DNA of 64,000 nt from Roseateles sp. DAIF2 (lineage in GTDB: Bacteria > Pseudomonadota > Gammaproteobacteria > Burkholderiales > Burkholderiaceae_C): assembly GCF_015624425.1 (NCBI RefSeq), contig NZ_CP049919.1, forward strand, positions 1 to 64,000, given 5' to 3'. Under the pieces are notes generated by a model. That model was not told the origin of the DNA, made no database searches, and worked only from the letters and a program-made list of their open reading frames with translations. The translations under genes were made by a program, and so were the position numbers. This document shows positions 1 to 11,161 of the stretch, piece by piece (the stretch's first letter is position 1; each line of letters begins with the position of its first letter).

Positions 1-30
1 TTTACGGGGGATTGACCGGTCCGAAAATTC

Positions 31-39
31 TGTGGATAA
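31..39 (-). promoter_or_regulatory. DnaA box in dnaA leader
   Basis: The + strand reads TGTGGATAA, the exact complement of the consensus DnaA box TTATCCACA. It lies about 60 bases before the dnaA start, where autoregulatory or origin boxes are usual. The rest of any origin would lie upstream of base 1. Confidence 0.7.
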
Positions 40-91
40 CCGGCATCCTGGCGGCTCCAAGACCCGTACAATCCGGCCGCTCAAGAACAAG

Positions 92-100
92 TTTTCCACA
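92..100 (+). promoter_or_regulatory. Degenerate DnaA box abutting dnaA start
   Basis: TTTTCCACA differs by one base from TTATCCACA and directly precedes the dnaA ATG at 101. With the perfect box at 31-39 it suggests DnaA-controlled expression of dnaA. A nine-base near-match alone is weak evidence. Confidence 0.4.
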
Positions 101-1564
101 ATGAGCGCTGACCTCTGGCAGCGCGGCTGCGAACGGCTGGCCGCGGAACTGCCCGAACAACAATTCAACACCTGGATCCGCCCCCTGCCCCCGGCCGACG
201 TGGCCGACGGCGGCGCCGATGGCGTGGTGGTGTCCCTGCGCGTACCGAACCGCTTCAAGCTGGACTGGATCCGCAACCAGTACGCCGGCCGCATCGAATC
301 CATCCTGAGCGAACTGGCCGGCCGCCCGGCGCGGCTGGAGCTGGGCCTGGCGCCGCGCGAGCCGCTGTCGCGCGTGACCAGCAGCCTGCCGGCCAACCAG
401 CCGGTGGCGATGGGCCAGGTGCTGCACAACGGGCTGCGCCCGCAACCGATCCCGGCGGCGGCCCCTGCACCCGCTGCGCCGGTGCAGCAGACGGCGGCAC
501 CGACCGCGCCCGCGCTGAACCTGAACCCGCCGCCCAGCGCCAGTCGGCATCGCATCAACCATGCGCTGACCTTCGATACCCTGGTGCCCGGCCGCGCCAA
601 CCAGATGGCGCGCACCGCCGCGCTGCATGTGGCCGGCGCACCCGGCGCGATGTACAACCCGCTGTTCATCTACGGCGGCGTCGGCCTGGGCAAGACCCAT
701 CTGATCCATGCGGTGGGCAATGCGTTGCTGCGCGACAAGCCGGACGCGCGCGTGCTCTATCTGCATGCCGAGCAGTTCATCTCCGACGTGGTGAAGAACT
801 ACCAGCGCAAGACCTTCGACGAGCTGAAGGCCAAGTACCACTCGCTGGACCTGCTGCTGATCGATGATGTGCAGTTCTTCGCCGGCAAGGACCGCACGCA
901 GGAGGAGTTCTTCAACGCCTTCGAGGCCCTGCTGGCCAAGCGCGCCCACATCATCATGACCTCGGACACCTATCCGAAGGGCCTGGTGGACATCGACGAG
1001 CGCCTGACCAGCCGCTTCGACGCCGGCCTGACGGTGGCGATCGAGCCGCCCGAGCTGGAGATGCGGGTCGCGATCCTGATCAAGAAGGCGGAGGCTGAAG
1101 CAGCGCCGATGCCCGAGGACGTGGCCTTCTTCATCGCCAAGAACGTGCGCGCCAATGTGCGCGAACTCGAAGGCGCGCTGCGCAAGGTGCTGGCCTACAG
1201 CCGCTTTTCGCACAAGGAAATCAACATCCAGCTGGCGCGAGAGGCCCTGAAGGACCTGCTGTCGATCCAGAACCGGCAGATCTCGGTCGAGAACATCCAG
1301 AAGACCGTGGCCGACTTCTACAAGATCAAGGTCGCGGACATGTACTCGAAGAAGCGCCCGGCCAGCATCGCCCGCCCGCGCCAGATCGCGATGTACCTGG
1401 CCAAGGAGCTGACCCAGAAGAGCCTGCCGGAGATCGGCGAGCTGTTCGGCGGCCGCGACCACACGACCGTGCTGCACGCGGTGCGCAAGATCGGCGGCGA
1501 GCGCCAGAAGAACACCGAGCTGAACCAGCAATTGCATGTGCTCGAACAAACGCTGAAGGGATGA
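101..1564 (+). CDS. dnaA: Chromosomal replication initiator DnaA
   Basis: AAA+ initiator that binds DnaA boxes and opens the origin. The 487 residues show the usual order: N-terminal DnaB-interaction domain ([21 protein letters not shown]), a Pro/Ala-rich linker, the AAA+ core with Walker [10 protein letters not shown] and Walker [10 protein letters not shown], and a C-terminal DNA-binding domain with the signature [12 protein letters not shown]. The frame is open from base 32, but the ATG at 101 gives the family-typical N-terminus, and the extra 23 residues would overlap the DnaA box at 31. dnaN follows after 145 bases, the standard bacterial order. Family identity is certain; the start is well supported. 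Confidence 0.98.
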   Translation: MSADLWQRGCERLAAELPEQQFNTWIRPLPPADVADGGADGVVVSLRVPNRFKLDWIRNQYAGRIESILSELAGRPARLELGLAPREPLSRVTSSLPANQPVAMGQVLHNGLRPQPIPAAAPAPAAPVQQTAAPTAPALNLNPPPSASRHRINHALTFDTLVPGRANQMARTAALHVAGAPGAMYNPLFIYGGVGLGKTHLIHAVGNALLRDKPDARVLYLHAEQFISDVVKNYQRKTFDELKAKYHSLDLLLIDDVQFFAGKDRTQEEFFNAFEALLAKRAHIIMTSDTYPKGLVDIDERLTSRFDAGLTVAIEPPELEMRVAILIKKAEAEAAPMPEDVAFFIAKNVRANVRELEGALRKVLAYSRFSHKEINIQLAREALKDLLSIQNRQISVENIQKTVADFYKIKVADMYSKKRPASIARPRQIAMYLAKELTQKSLPEIGELFGGRDHTTVLHAVRKIGGERQKNTELNQQLHVLEQTLKG

Positions 1565-1709
1565 GGCGCGACCGGGGACGGTGCCCGCGCCCTCCGATGC
1601 GCACAGCCCCTGGTTTGCCTGGACCGGAAACGGCCTCCAAGTAGGTGAAAATACGCGGTATTGCCCAAAAGGCGGCCGGACCGGCCCAACGAGCGGAGAG
1701 AGGTTGAAC

Positions 1710-2834
1710 ATGATTGTGTTGAAAGCCACCCAGGACAAGGTGCTTGCGGCCCTGCAGGCCGTGGCCGGCATCGTCGAGCGCCGCCATACCTTGCCGATCC
1801 TGGCGAATGTGCTGATACGCAAGCAGGGCCCGCAGATCGAGCTGACCACCTCGGACCTGGAGATCCAGGTGCGCACCACGGCCGAGCTGGACGGCGACGC
1901 CGGCAACTTCAGCACCACGGTCGGCGCGCGCAAGCTGATCGACATCCTGCGCTCGATGCCCTCGGACCAGACCGTCAGCCTGACCGCCAACGCGTCCAAG
2001 CTGACCCTGCAGGGCGGCAAGAGCCGCTTCACCCTGCAGACCCTGCCGGCCGACGATTTCCCGCTGGTGCAGGAAGCGGCCGACTTCGGCCCGAGCTTCA
2101 GCGTGCCGCAGAAGACCCTGAAGGTGCTGATCAACCAGGTGCACTTCGCGATGGCGGTGCACGACATCCGCTACTACCTGAACGGCATCCTGTTCGTCGC
2201 CGAGGGCAAGACCCTGACCCTGGTCGCCACCGACGGCCACCGCCTGGCGCTGGCCCAGGCCACCCTGGAGACCGACATGCCCAAGCAGGAGGTGATCCTG
2301 CCGCGCAAGACGGTGCTGGAGCTGATGCGCCTCCTGAAGGACGGCGGCAAGGGCGAGGAAGAGGAGCAGCCGATCGAGATGCGCTTCGCCGGCAACCAGG
2401 CCAAGTTCAGCTTCAGCGGCATGGAGTTCGTCACCAAGCTGGTCGAGGGCAAGTTCCCCGACTACAACCGCGTGATCCCGAAGAACCACAAGTTCAACGT
2501 CACCCTGGGCCGCGCCCCGCTGCTGGCCAGCCTGCAGCGCGCCGCCATCCTGACCAGCGAGAAGTTCAAGGCGGTGCGCCTGTCCTTCGAGCCGGGCCTG
2601 CTCTCCATCGCCTCCAGCAATGCCGAGCAGGAGGAAGCCAAGGAGGAGATCGAGATCGACTACGGCGGCGACCTGATCGAGACCGGCTTCAACGTCACCT
2701 ACCTGATGGACGCGCTGTCCAATATGAGCCAGGACATGGTGTCGATCGACCTGAACGACAGCGCGGCCAGCGCGCTGATCACGATCCCCGAGCAGACCGG
2801 CTTCAAGTACGTCGTGATGCCGATGCGGATCTGA
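1710..2834 (+). CDS. dnaN: DNA polymerase III sliding clamp (beta subunit)
   Basis: Ring-shaped processivity clamp of the replicative polymerase. The 374 residues match the usual length. They begin [18 protein letters not shown] and end with the conserved clamp C-terminus YVVMPMRI, which contributes to the partner-binding pocket. The frame is open upstream to 1581, but only the ATG at 1710, preceded by GAGAGAGG, gives the family N-terminus. It lies between dnaA and gyrB in the classic replication cluster. Confidence 0.98.
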   Translation: MIVLKATQDKVLAALQAVAGIVERRHTLPILANVLIRKQGPQIELTTSDLEIQVRTTAELDGDAGNFSTTVGARKLIDILRSMPSDQTVSLTANASKLTLQGGKSRFTLQTLPADDFPLVQEAADFGPSFSVPQKTLKVLINQVHFAMAVHDIRYYLNGILFVAEGKTLTLVATDGHRLALAQATLETDMPKQEVILPRKTVLELMRLLKDGGKGEEEEQPIEMRFAGNQAKFSFSGMEFVTKLVEGKFPDYNRVIPKNHKFNVTLGRAPLLASLQRAAILTSEKFKAVRLSFEPGLLSIASSNAEQEEAKEEIEIDYGGDLIETGFNVTYLMDALSNMSQDMVSIDLNDSAASALITIPEQTGFKYVVMPMRI

Positions 2835-2898
2835 CGGCCGGCAAGGAATGACCAACAGCGGGCCCCGGCCCGCTTCAGTGCTTTTAATGGGGCTGTGA

Positions 2899-5487
<2,589 letters not shown>

Positions 5488-5503
5488 CTAGGTATTCTCT
5501 GGC

Positions 5504-5516
5504 GCATGAGGCCAGA
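5504..5516 (+). repeat. 13-bp direct repeat, copy 1
   Basis: GCATGAGGCCAGA, seventeen bases after the gyrB stop, recurs identically at 6442-6454. The copies bracket the small membrane-protein gene. A duplicated insertion target is one explanation; chance or a shared site is another. Confidence 0.35.
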
Positions 5517-5526
5517 AAAGCGTCAT

Positions 5527-5551
5527 GTAGAGGCCCCGGCAGGGCCTCTAC
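5527..5551 (+). terminator. Hairpin terminator after gyrB
   Basis: Perfect 10-bp stem GTAGAGGCCC / GGGCCTCTAC with loop CGGCA, followed by TTTCT. It lies 39 bases after the gyrB stop and before the convergent membrane-protein gene, so it fits intrinsic termination, perhaps on both strands. Confidence 0.75.
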
Positions 5552-5578
5552 TTTCTAGACCCTATCGCAATCTGACTT

Positions 5579-6316
5579 TTACGGCTTGCCCGTCGGAGTC
5601 GGAAGTACGGCTGCGCCCGCTGTTGAACTTGCAGCACCACCAGTTACAGGCAGAGTACCGGCTGGTTGATTTGCTGAAATACTGAGGCCTGGGTTTACCG
5701 TCGTAGTCTTCGCTACAGTTGTTGGTCTAGTAAACAAGTAACCGCTGGCGAACAAAACTACCAGCGATCCAACGATTATTAGAAGCTGCGCAAGCCTTCG
5801 CACTCGCCTATATCCAACCTCCCCCAGCTTTACTTGGTCCCAGGTTGCCTTGAGAAGCGGCGCGGCAGCATGTCTAATATTTTCGCAACTTCTAATTGCG
5901 GCCTCAAAGTCACCTTCATTGAATCTCTCTCTACTCTCTCGGATGGTTGAAATCAGAACAGCCTCAGGTGCCGAAGAATTATCGACCAGATGCTTCGGAT
6001 TTAGCCGCAACTGAATTCGCGTCAAGCTTCCAATTGCTTGACCGTATGCATCCCTACTAGAATCAAGCCACGATAAATTACTCGCGCTGATATCTTCTGC
6101 AACTCTGGCCTGTTCTAGTCGCAGCAGCTCTTGAACCGCTACTGTATAGATTGCTATCTCCTCCCTCAAACCATCTATCCAAGCTAGGCGAAACTCAGAC
6201 ACTTTATTCTCTTTCGAACTGACCATGTTCAAGAATGAGAAAAAACCTGTGATCAGTGCGACCAATAATGCCCCTAGTGCAGCGAACACTGGTGCCGGGA
6301 TATTCGTTCCTTCCAT
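5579..6316 (-). CDS. Hypothetical two-helix membrane protein
   Basis: Function not recognised. About 245 residues: an N-terminal membrane helix (APVFAALGALLVALITGFFSF), a soluble helical middle starting SEFRLAWIDGLREEIA, a second helix (LLIIVGSLVVLFASGYLF) and a low-complexity Ala/Thr/Pro tail. The frame opens at 6412, but the ATG at 6316 has a strong GGGAG site five bases upstream. The SEFR..WI..LR block occurs in other uncharacterised membrane proteins known to me. The gene is AT-rich compared with gyrB, faces away from the DGQHR gene at 6487, and lies between two copies of a 13-bp repeat. It looks acquired; its tie to the neighbouring system is unproven. Confidence 0.6.
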   Translation of the reverse strand: MEGTNIPAPVFAALGALLVALITGFFSFLNMVSSKENKVSEFRLAWIDGLREEIAIYTVAVQELLRLEQARVAEDISASNLSWLDSSRDAYGQAIGSLTRIQLRLNPKHLVDNSSAPEAVLISTIRESRERFNEGDFEAAIRSCENIRHAAAPLLKATWDQVKLGEVGYRRVRRLAQLLIIVGSLVVLFASGYLFTRPTTVAKTTTVNPGLSISANQPAGTLPVTGGAASSTAGAAVLPTPTGKP

Positions 6317-6441
6317 TGAGCTCCCTCGATGATTTAGTAGCGCAATACTAGCCAACCAGTTCTCGAATGACAACTGAGAATTCGTTGTGCTTCTCATACC
6401 AAGCAGCGTCAATCAATATGAGCACACCACTTGACAGCTCA

Positions 6442-6454
6442 GCATGAGGCCAGA
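6442..6454 (+). repeat. 13-bp direct repeat, copy 2
   Basis: Second exact copy of GCATGAGGCCAGA (first at 5504-5516). It lies between the divergent membrane-protein gene and the DGQHR gene. Confidence 0.35.
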
Positions 6455-6486
6455 GATGATCGACGCAAGCTATCGGGAGGAAAGAC

Positions 6487-8007
6487 ATGTCTACTCTTCA
6501 TCTCAGTGAGACTCTGAAGTCTCGCTTCTCTGCCAATGACCTCGCCCTTTCGGCCTCCCTAGGCGTAGGGGCAAATGCGCTAAAAGAGAAGTTTATTCGA
6601 CTCTTCAGCGAACTATCGGATCCACTGATAACGGCCCAAGAAGCAATTGCACTTCTCAATGTATCGGTTGAGCTAGGGGATGCTATTTCGGCTTTGGAAG
6701 AGTTGCGGACGGAGGGATTTCTTGAGAAGTCCACATCGACGCAGCGCGCGCTCGACAAGAATCCCCCAACTTTGTATCGTCTCAAGGAATCTACTGTCCA
6801 GAGGTTGAAGCTTTTCGGAATTGCATCCAAGCTTGACGACGGGGCCGTAAGACTCCAGTTTACGATTGATGGACGCTTGATCCGAAGTTTTGCCGCAGTT
6901 GATCGGCTTGACGTTGTTGCAGGAACCGGAAACCAACGGGATGAGATTTACAAGCATGTGAGCGACATCAGCAATGGTATGCGTGATGGCGTCCAAGTTC
7001 CCAATTCAGTTATTGTTGTTTTCAACGAAGAAGTTTTCTCTTGGGCACCTAGCGACGATGAAGTTCCAGAATCATGGGTTGTATGTCGACAGCTAAGCGA
7101 TTGGTCGCTGGTTAAACATCCGACTGATCACGACCGTATTGTTCAAGAAGTCTGCCCGGTCGAGCTTGATATTCCATTCAGGAATGCAGCATTTGATGAA
7201 GAGAAAACAGCGTATCTAGTTGATGGTCAGCAGAGAACAGCCGCACTTTCGCTTGTTGATATTGATGCTGTCCCCTCCTTCTTTTTAACTGTCAATGCAC
7301 TTGTAGGCAGCCAAGAGGAGGCCAAGAATACATTTCGGATCGCCAACAGCACTGTCAGGATTACTACAGATTTTGCGCGAGCACTTCTTGGCACCTTGGA
7401 CGAGACGCCTGGGTACGTGCGAGAGGAAAAGCGCGTCGCACAGGCGGTAAAGACTTTAGCAATTGATGACAAGAACTCGCCCTTCTACGGACTAGTAAAA
7501 CATCCCGGAGTGGACGGAAAAGGAATGCCTATTGTCTACAACACCTTGTTCTCCGTTGTAGCGACTTTTAATCAATCAGGTATTGATTTTGGCGAAGGGA
7601 GCGAGGATCTTGCTCACGCTGTAGCCAAGGCATACTCGCTAGTTGCCGGCATTTGGCCCGAGGCTTGGGGCAAGAGTTCCAAAGATTCCAAGCTTTCCCA
7701 TGGAGCCGGTCTACGAGCAATCGGCAAAGTTTTGGTCGATTTGCTTCGCGTGCAGACCGCAATTCACGGTGGCGATCTCACCAAGCCTGAAGCTTGGGCG
7801 GGTGTTGAAGCAAGCTTGAAGAGACTTCGCGCAAAAGTCTTGTGGTCACTCGAAAGTGCATCCACCGGCAATGCCACTCAACTGAGCAATTACAAGACTC
7901 AACTACTGCCTCGCCAAAACACAAATCAAGACATTCAGCAACTCACGACCTTCCTTCAGAAGGAAGTCGTTTTCCTTGATAAGAAGGCAAAAGACGGTAG
8001 CGCGTGA
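6487..8007 (+). CDS. DGQHR-domain protein (DndB/DpdB-like), long form
   Basis: 506 residues with the DGQHR-type signature DGQQR at 246-250, the motif of DndB (regulator of phosphorothioate DNA modification) and DpdB (7-deazaguanine DNA-modification cluster). The N-terminal 110 or so residues look like a winged helix (ITAQEAIALLNVSVELGDAI, then LEELRTEGFLEK), which the two shorter paralogues in this window lack. A clear GGGAGGAAAG site precedes the ATG. The HNH-nuclease gene follows with a 4-bp GTGA overlap, so the two are probably co-translated. Codon use is AT-richer than gyrB, which suggests horizontal origin. The family call is firm; a role in sensing or regulating modified DNA is inferred. 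Confidence 0.8.
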   Translation: MSTLHLSETLKSRFSANDLALSASLGVGANALKEKFIRLFSELSDPLITAQEAIALLNVSVELGDAISALEELRTEGFLEKSTSTQRALDKNPPTLYRLKESTVQRLKLFGIASKLDDGAVRLQFTIDGRLIRSFAAVDRLDVVAGTGNQRDEIYKHVSDISNGMRDGVQVPNSVIVVFNEEVFSWAPSDDEVPESWVVCRQLSDWSLVKHPTDHDRIVQEVCPVELDIPFRNAAFDEEKTAYLVDGQQRTAALSLVDIDAVPSFFLTVNALVGSQEEAKNTFRIANSTVRITTDFARALLGTLDETPGYVREEKRVAQAVKTLAIDDKNSPFYGLVKHPGVDGKGMPIVYNTLFSVVATFNQSGIDFGEGSEDLAHAVAKAYSLVAGIWPEAWGKSSKDSKLSHGAGLRAIGKVLVDLLRVQTAIHGGDLTKPEAWAGVEASLKRLRAKVLWSLESASTGNATQLSNYKTQLLPRQNTNQDIQQLTTFLQKEVVFLDKKAKDGSA

Positions 8008-8753
8008 GTCAAATAATGGATCCACTTGCCAAACTTCAGGGGAGGATTAGCGCTCTGAGGGACTTTCGCCCTCAGCATCCGCTAAGCATGCGCGAAGCTT
8101 CGCTTCACGGATCAACTCTTTTCCTCCTTCGATCTATCTGGGCTTCACTTCCAAACAGTCGATTAAAGGATGACGAACGAATTTCGTTTATTGCCAAGGC
8201 GATTGGTAGTTCCCCCTCAGACGCCCACATTGCACTATCGAGCCCGTCTCAACGAAGGACAAGGCTTAGCCTTGAGGACAAACTAGTCCTGGAGGCTAAG
8301 CAGAATTATCGATGCGCCTTGTGTGGAAAATTACTAGATCGCAATGCCGAGCCACATATTGATCATGTAATCCCAGTTGCATTTGGGGGTGCAGATGAGT
8401 TGATCAACTTTCAACTCCTATGTAGTCAGTGCAATTTAGGGAAATCTGCCAGCCTTCACTGGCTAATGATCGCTCCATTTTTCGAAGAGCCCGTGGGTAA
8501 TGAGCCCTCGACCCGAATGCGTTATTGCACTCTCCAGCGCCATGCTGGAGCCTGCGCAGTTCCCGGTTGCACAGCCAGCAGTAAGACCGATCAACTTCTA
8601 GTCATTCAACACATTCCGATTCAGGCAGGCGGTCGAAATATTTTGGACAACCTCACGGTTCTTTGCGAATCTCACGGGGCTGCGCACATCAACGGCTTAC
8701 AGGCCCAAGCCCGGCAGAACATGTCAAGACGCCCTGGTTTTCGCTTCATTTAG
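8004..8753 (+). CDS. HNH endonuclease with a second degenerate HNH-like unit
   Basis: 249 residues. A canonical zinc-supported HNH fold is visible: C104-x2-C107, H118-I-D-H121, N135 and C140-x2-C143. A second repeat-like block follows, with CAVPGC, IQHIPIQAGG, NLTVLC and ESHGAAH, consistent with a duplicated but altered HNH unit. The GTG start at 8004 overlaps the stop of the DGQHR gene by four bases; an in-frame ATG at 8016 is the alternative. Coupling to a DndB-like gene suggests a restriction nuclease sensing DNA modification, though a stand-alone homing or defence nuclease is possible. It ends 11 bases before the convergent dpd-like operon. Confidence 0.8.
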   Translation: MSQIMDPLAKLQGRISALRDFRPQHPLSMREASLHGSTLFLLRSIWASLPNSRLKDDERISFIAKAIGSSPSDAHIALSSPSQRRTRLSLEDKLVLEAKQNYRCALCGKLLDRNAEPHIDHVIPVAFGGADELINFQLLCSQCNLGKSASLHWLMIAPFFEEPVGNEPSTRMRYCTLQRHAGACAVPGCTASSKTDQLLVIQHIPIQAGGRNILDNLTVLCESHGAAHINGLQAQARQNMSRRPGFRFI

Positions 8754-8764
8754 GTTATTCAAAC

Positions 8765-9838
8765 TTAGACAGGGCTGTTTTTCCGCAATTGCCGCTTCAC
8801 CTTTCTCACCAGGTAGTTGGCCAGCAGATCTATATCGGAGGGAGTGTTTTGGATACCGTTCCAGAGGCGCTCATCGAATTCTCCAAACTTCCAAGATCCG
8901 CTCGTCCACGACGTATATTGTTTCAAGGAGGCAAGCCCAGCTCGAAAATCATCGCGGGCAGTTGCACCACTTGCGGAGTAGAGTAACTCCATAACGAATC
9001 CCATGGCTACAATTCCAGCACCGTGCTTTAGACGCGAAGTTTTGGGGGCCATGCCATCCCATTCGGACGCGTAAATCTCTCTTGTAGCCCAGAAAAACTC
9101 GCTGACAAGCTGAAACGCTCGTTGTTCGTAGTCGTCATGCTTAATAAACTCTCGAATCGCGCCATCGGCCGCAGAGTTGCTCACCAACTTCTGCATAGCT
9201 GTGTCGCTGAGCACCCCTTTGGGATTGGTGTGCTGACGGATCTCCCCACGCAACGATGAGTTGGGATCAAAATTCAAGCGATCAACGATTCGAGCGGCAA
9301 ATTTTCTAGCCGTGAATCGCTCCGGCAATCCTTCCACAGTCGGCAGCAGTTCATAAATGAGCGTTTTGGGCAGTGGTCTCGTGTTGTTGATCAATACGAA
9401 CTGCTGTCTTAGCTCGTTGTAGTCGCGACATACAAGCGCCGACACGAAGACCTGGAAGCCCGGTTTGTCCAGGCCCGCCAAAGCACTCAGTCGCTGCTGA
9501 CCGTCAACGACGAAGCCTGGCTTCTCCGCCGCCGCGTTGATCTTCACTTCGACGATGCCATCACCGAGGTCCTTCACCTTAACGTCCGCGCCTTCGACGA
9601 ACGCGACGATGACGGCATTCGGCAGCAGGGCATCCTCCCGCGCGAGGTAGTCACGAATGTCCTTGATGTGCGAAGCGACCTGGTGACGCTGAAAGCCTTT
9701 CAGGTGCCCCTGATCGTCGCGCCCCACGCGCTCGATCTCAGAAAACGCCAGCACATCCTTTGGCGCAGCTGCAAATGAAAAAACCTCGTGGCCGGGGGCT
9801 TGATTGGCACGAATGGCCTTGAAGCGATAGACGGTCAT
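8765..9838 (-). CDS. DGQHR-domain protein (DpdB-like)
   Basis: 357 residues with DGQQR at 112-116 preceded by the conserved KGFQR..VASHIKDIRDYL block, typical of DndB/DpdB-family proteins. It is the last gene of the minus-strand operon, 27 bases after the DpdA-like stop, so it is the best positional match to dpdB, which flanks dpdA in known clusters. In those systems this family is linked to modification control; DndB binds DNA and represses its operon. No nuclease or helicase domain is present. Its paralogue at 11158-12294 is two genes upstream in the same operon. Confidence 0.82.
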   Translation of the reverse strand: MTVYRFKAIRANQAPGHEVFSFAAAPKDVLAFSEIERVGRDDQGHLKGFQRHQVASHIKDIRDYLAREDALLPNAVIVAFVEGADVKVKDLGDGIVEVKINAAAEKPGFVVDGQQRLSALAGLDKPGFQVFVSALVCRDYNELRQQFVLINNTRPLPKTLIYELLPTVEGLPERFTARKFAARIVDRLNFDPNSSLRGEIRQHTNPKGVLSDTAMQKLVSNSAADGAIREFIKHDDYEQRAFQLVSEFFWATREIYASEWDGMAPKTSRLKHGAGIVAMGFVMELLYSASGATARDDFRAGLASLKQYTSWTSGSWKFGEFDERLWNGIQNTPSDIDLLANYLVRKVKRQLRKNSPV

Positions 9839-9865
9839 TGCTTGCTCTTCTCTTACTTCTTACTA

Positions 9866-11161
9866 CTACTTCTTCTTGTTCAGCGTGCGCTGCACATGTT
9901 GGTGATAGACGCCGAGGTTGTGCATGCCGCGGCGTTTGTTGCGGTTGCTGGCGCGGAAGATGATCACTTCGACGCCTGCCTGCTTGCAGATGTCGCAGCC
10001 GCAGCGCTGCCAGGGCTTTTCTTCGAGCGTGCGGCGAATCAATTCGCGCTGCTTCTTCAGCGCCTTGGCCTCTTCTTCATCGCCACCCACGTTGCCCTTG
10101 ACCAGGAAATGCTGGTATTCAGTGATGGCATCCAGAGTGCTATCGATCGCCATACCGGTGCGGTGATAAGCGCGCATCGCATCGAGCGCTTGGGCTTCCA
10201 TCTTCTGCAGCGCTTCGGCGCTGAAACGCCCTTCCTTGATGCCACGCACTAAGCGCGTGTTCTCGATCGCCTGCGGGATGCGCACCGCCGTGTAATAGTC
10301 GAGTCCACCGTTCGGGTTCTCAAGGTAGTAGTTTTTCTTGGCGTCCTTGAACGCAGCTAGCAGCGGCGATGTCGAGTCGAAACTGGTCACACCATAGCCG
10401 GTAAATTCATGGATCTTGTCGGCCTTCGCGAAGCCCAGCAAATGGATATCTGTCTCGGGCTTGATCGCGCGGCGCAGTGCCTGCAGCACTTCGTGGATCA
10501 CCTCGACCTTCAACGGAACGAGGCCCCCGACCGCCAGATACCGATACCCCATCTTCTCGAGCTCTACCGCAGCTTCGGCCATGCTCTGCGGCGACCAGCC
10601 TTGAATCGGACCGAGTGGCTCGAATGGCCAGTCTTCCTCCTTGGTCAGCTTCAGAAACTCGTGAGCATTCTTCAGCGTGATGTCGTAGCGGTCTCCCACC
10701 TGCTTTGACATCTCGCTCCGAGACGGATTGGCGGTGTCGCATTCAAAGATGATGTGGTCAGGTGAGCAGCCATGCGTGAAGCCCGCGTCCGCATAGAACT
10801 CCATCACCTCCATCGGTGAGTAGGCCGGCTTTGGGTGTTCGACGTAAGCGAATGCGCCGCAGTCGCCCATCAGCATGCGGTCCTTGAACTTTGGGCCACC
10901 AAAGCGCAGGAACTTGCGTGCGCCATCGCGCAGCATCCGTTGCTCTTCTGAGGTCGAGTAACGGACCTTCGACTTCGCTACGCCTTCGGCTTGCCGCACT
11001 GCACTCATCGAGACCAGCAACCCATCGTATGGGGCCGGGTCCATCAACTCATGTGCATACTGATCATCCCAATAACGCTTGTGCCCAATCTTGTTGCGGT
11101 CATTCAGGAAGTCGTAGTTGGGGTCGACGTAGTCCTGCGTATCGGAGTAAAGAAACTTCAT
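9866..11161 (-). CDS. dpdA: DpdA-like 7-deazaguanine transglycosylase (TGT fold)
   Basis: TGT-superfamily enzyme that swaps guanine for a 7-deazaguanine base. DpdA members act on DNA; canonical Tgt acts on tRNA. In 431 residues I see the substrate-site Asp in MGDCGAF (D100), a GG loop (VGGLV, 211-215), the probable nucleophile in SFDSTSP (D262), and a C-terminal zinc site C387-x-C389-x2-C392 with H414 (or H420). The ATG at 11161 overlaps the upstream stop as ATGA, so I reject the longer frame to 11437. Against a housekeeping Tgt: the D-C-G-A-F and F-D-S-T-S variants and the flanking DGQHR genes. DNA as substrate is inferred from this context. Confidence 0.82.
   Translation of the reverse strand: MKFLYSDTQDYVDPNYDFLNDRNKIGHKRYWDDQYAHELMDPAPYDGLLVSMSAVRQAEGVAKSKVRYSTSEEQRMLRDGARKFLRFGGPKFKDRMLMGDCGAFAYVEHPKPAYSPMEVMEFYADAGFTHGCSPDHIIFECDTANPSRSEMSKQVGDRYDITLKNAHEFLKLTKEEDWPFEPLGPIQGWSPQSMAEAAVELEKMGYRYLAVGGLVPLKVEVIHEVLQALRRAIKPETDIHLLGFAKADKIHEFTGYGVTSFDSTSPLLAAFKDAKKNYYLENPNGGLDYYTAVRIPQAIENTRLVRGIKEGRFSAEALQKMEAQALDAMRAYHRTGMAIDSTLDAITEYQHFLVKGNVGGDEEEAKALKKQRELIRRTLEEKPWQRCGCDICKQAGVEVIIFRASNRNKRRGMHNLGVYHQHVQRTLNKKK

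Noticed and set aside
1..100. Complete oriC within the window
   Set aside because: Only one perfect and one near DnaA box are seen and no AT-rich unwinding region; the origin would lie upstream of base 1.
9866..11161. Housekeeping tRNA-guanine transglycosylase (queuosine Tgt)
   Set aside because: Catalytic blocks are divergent (DCGAF, FDSTS) and the gene is coupled to DGQHR genes; not excluded without a profile search.
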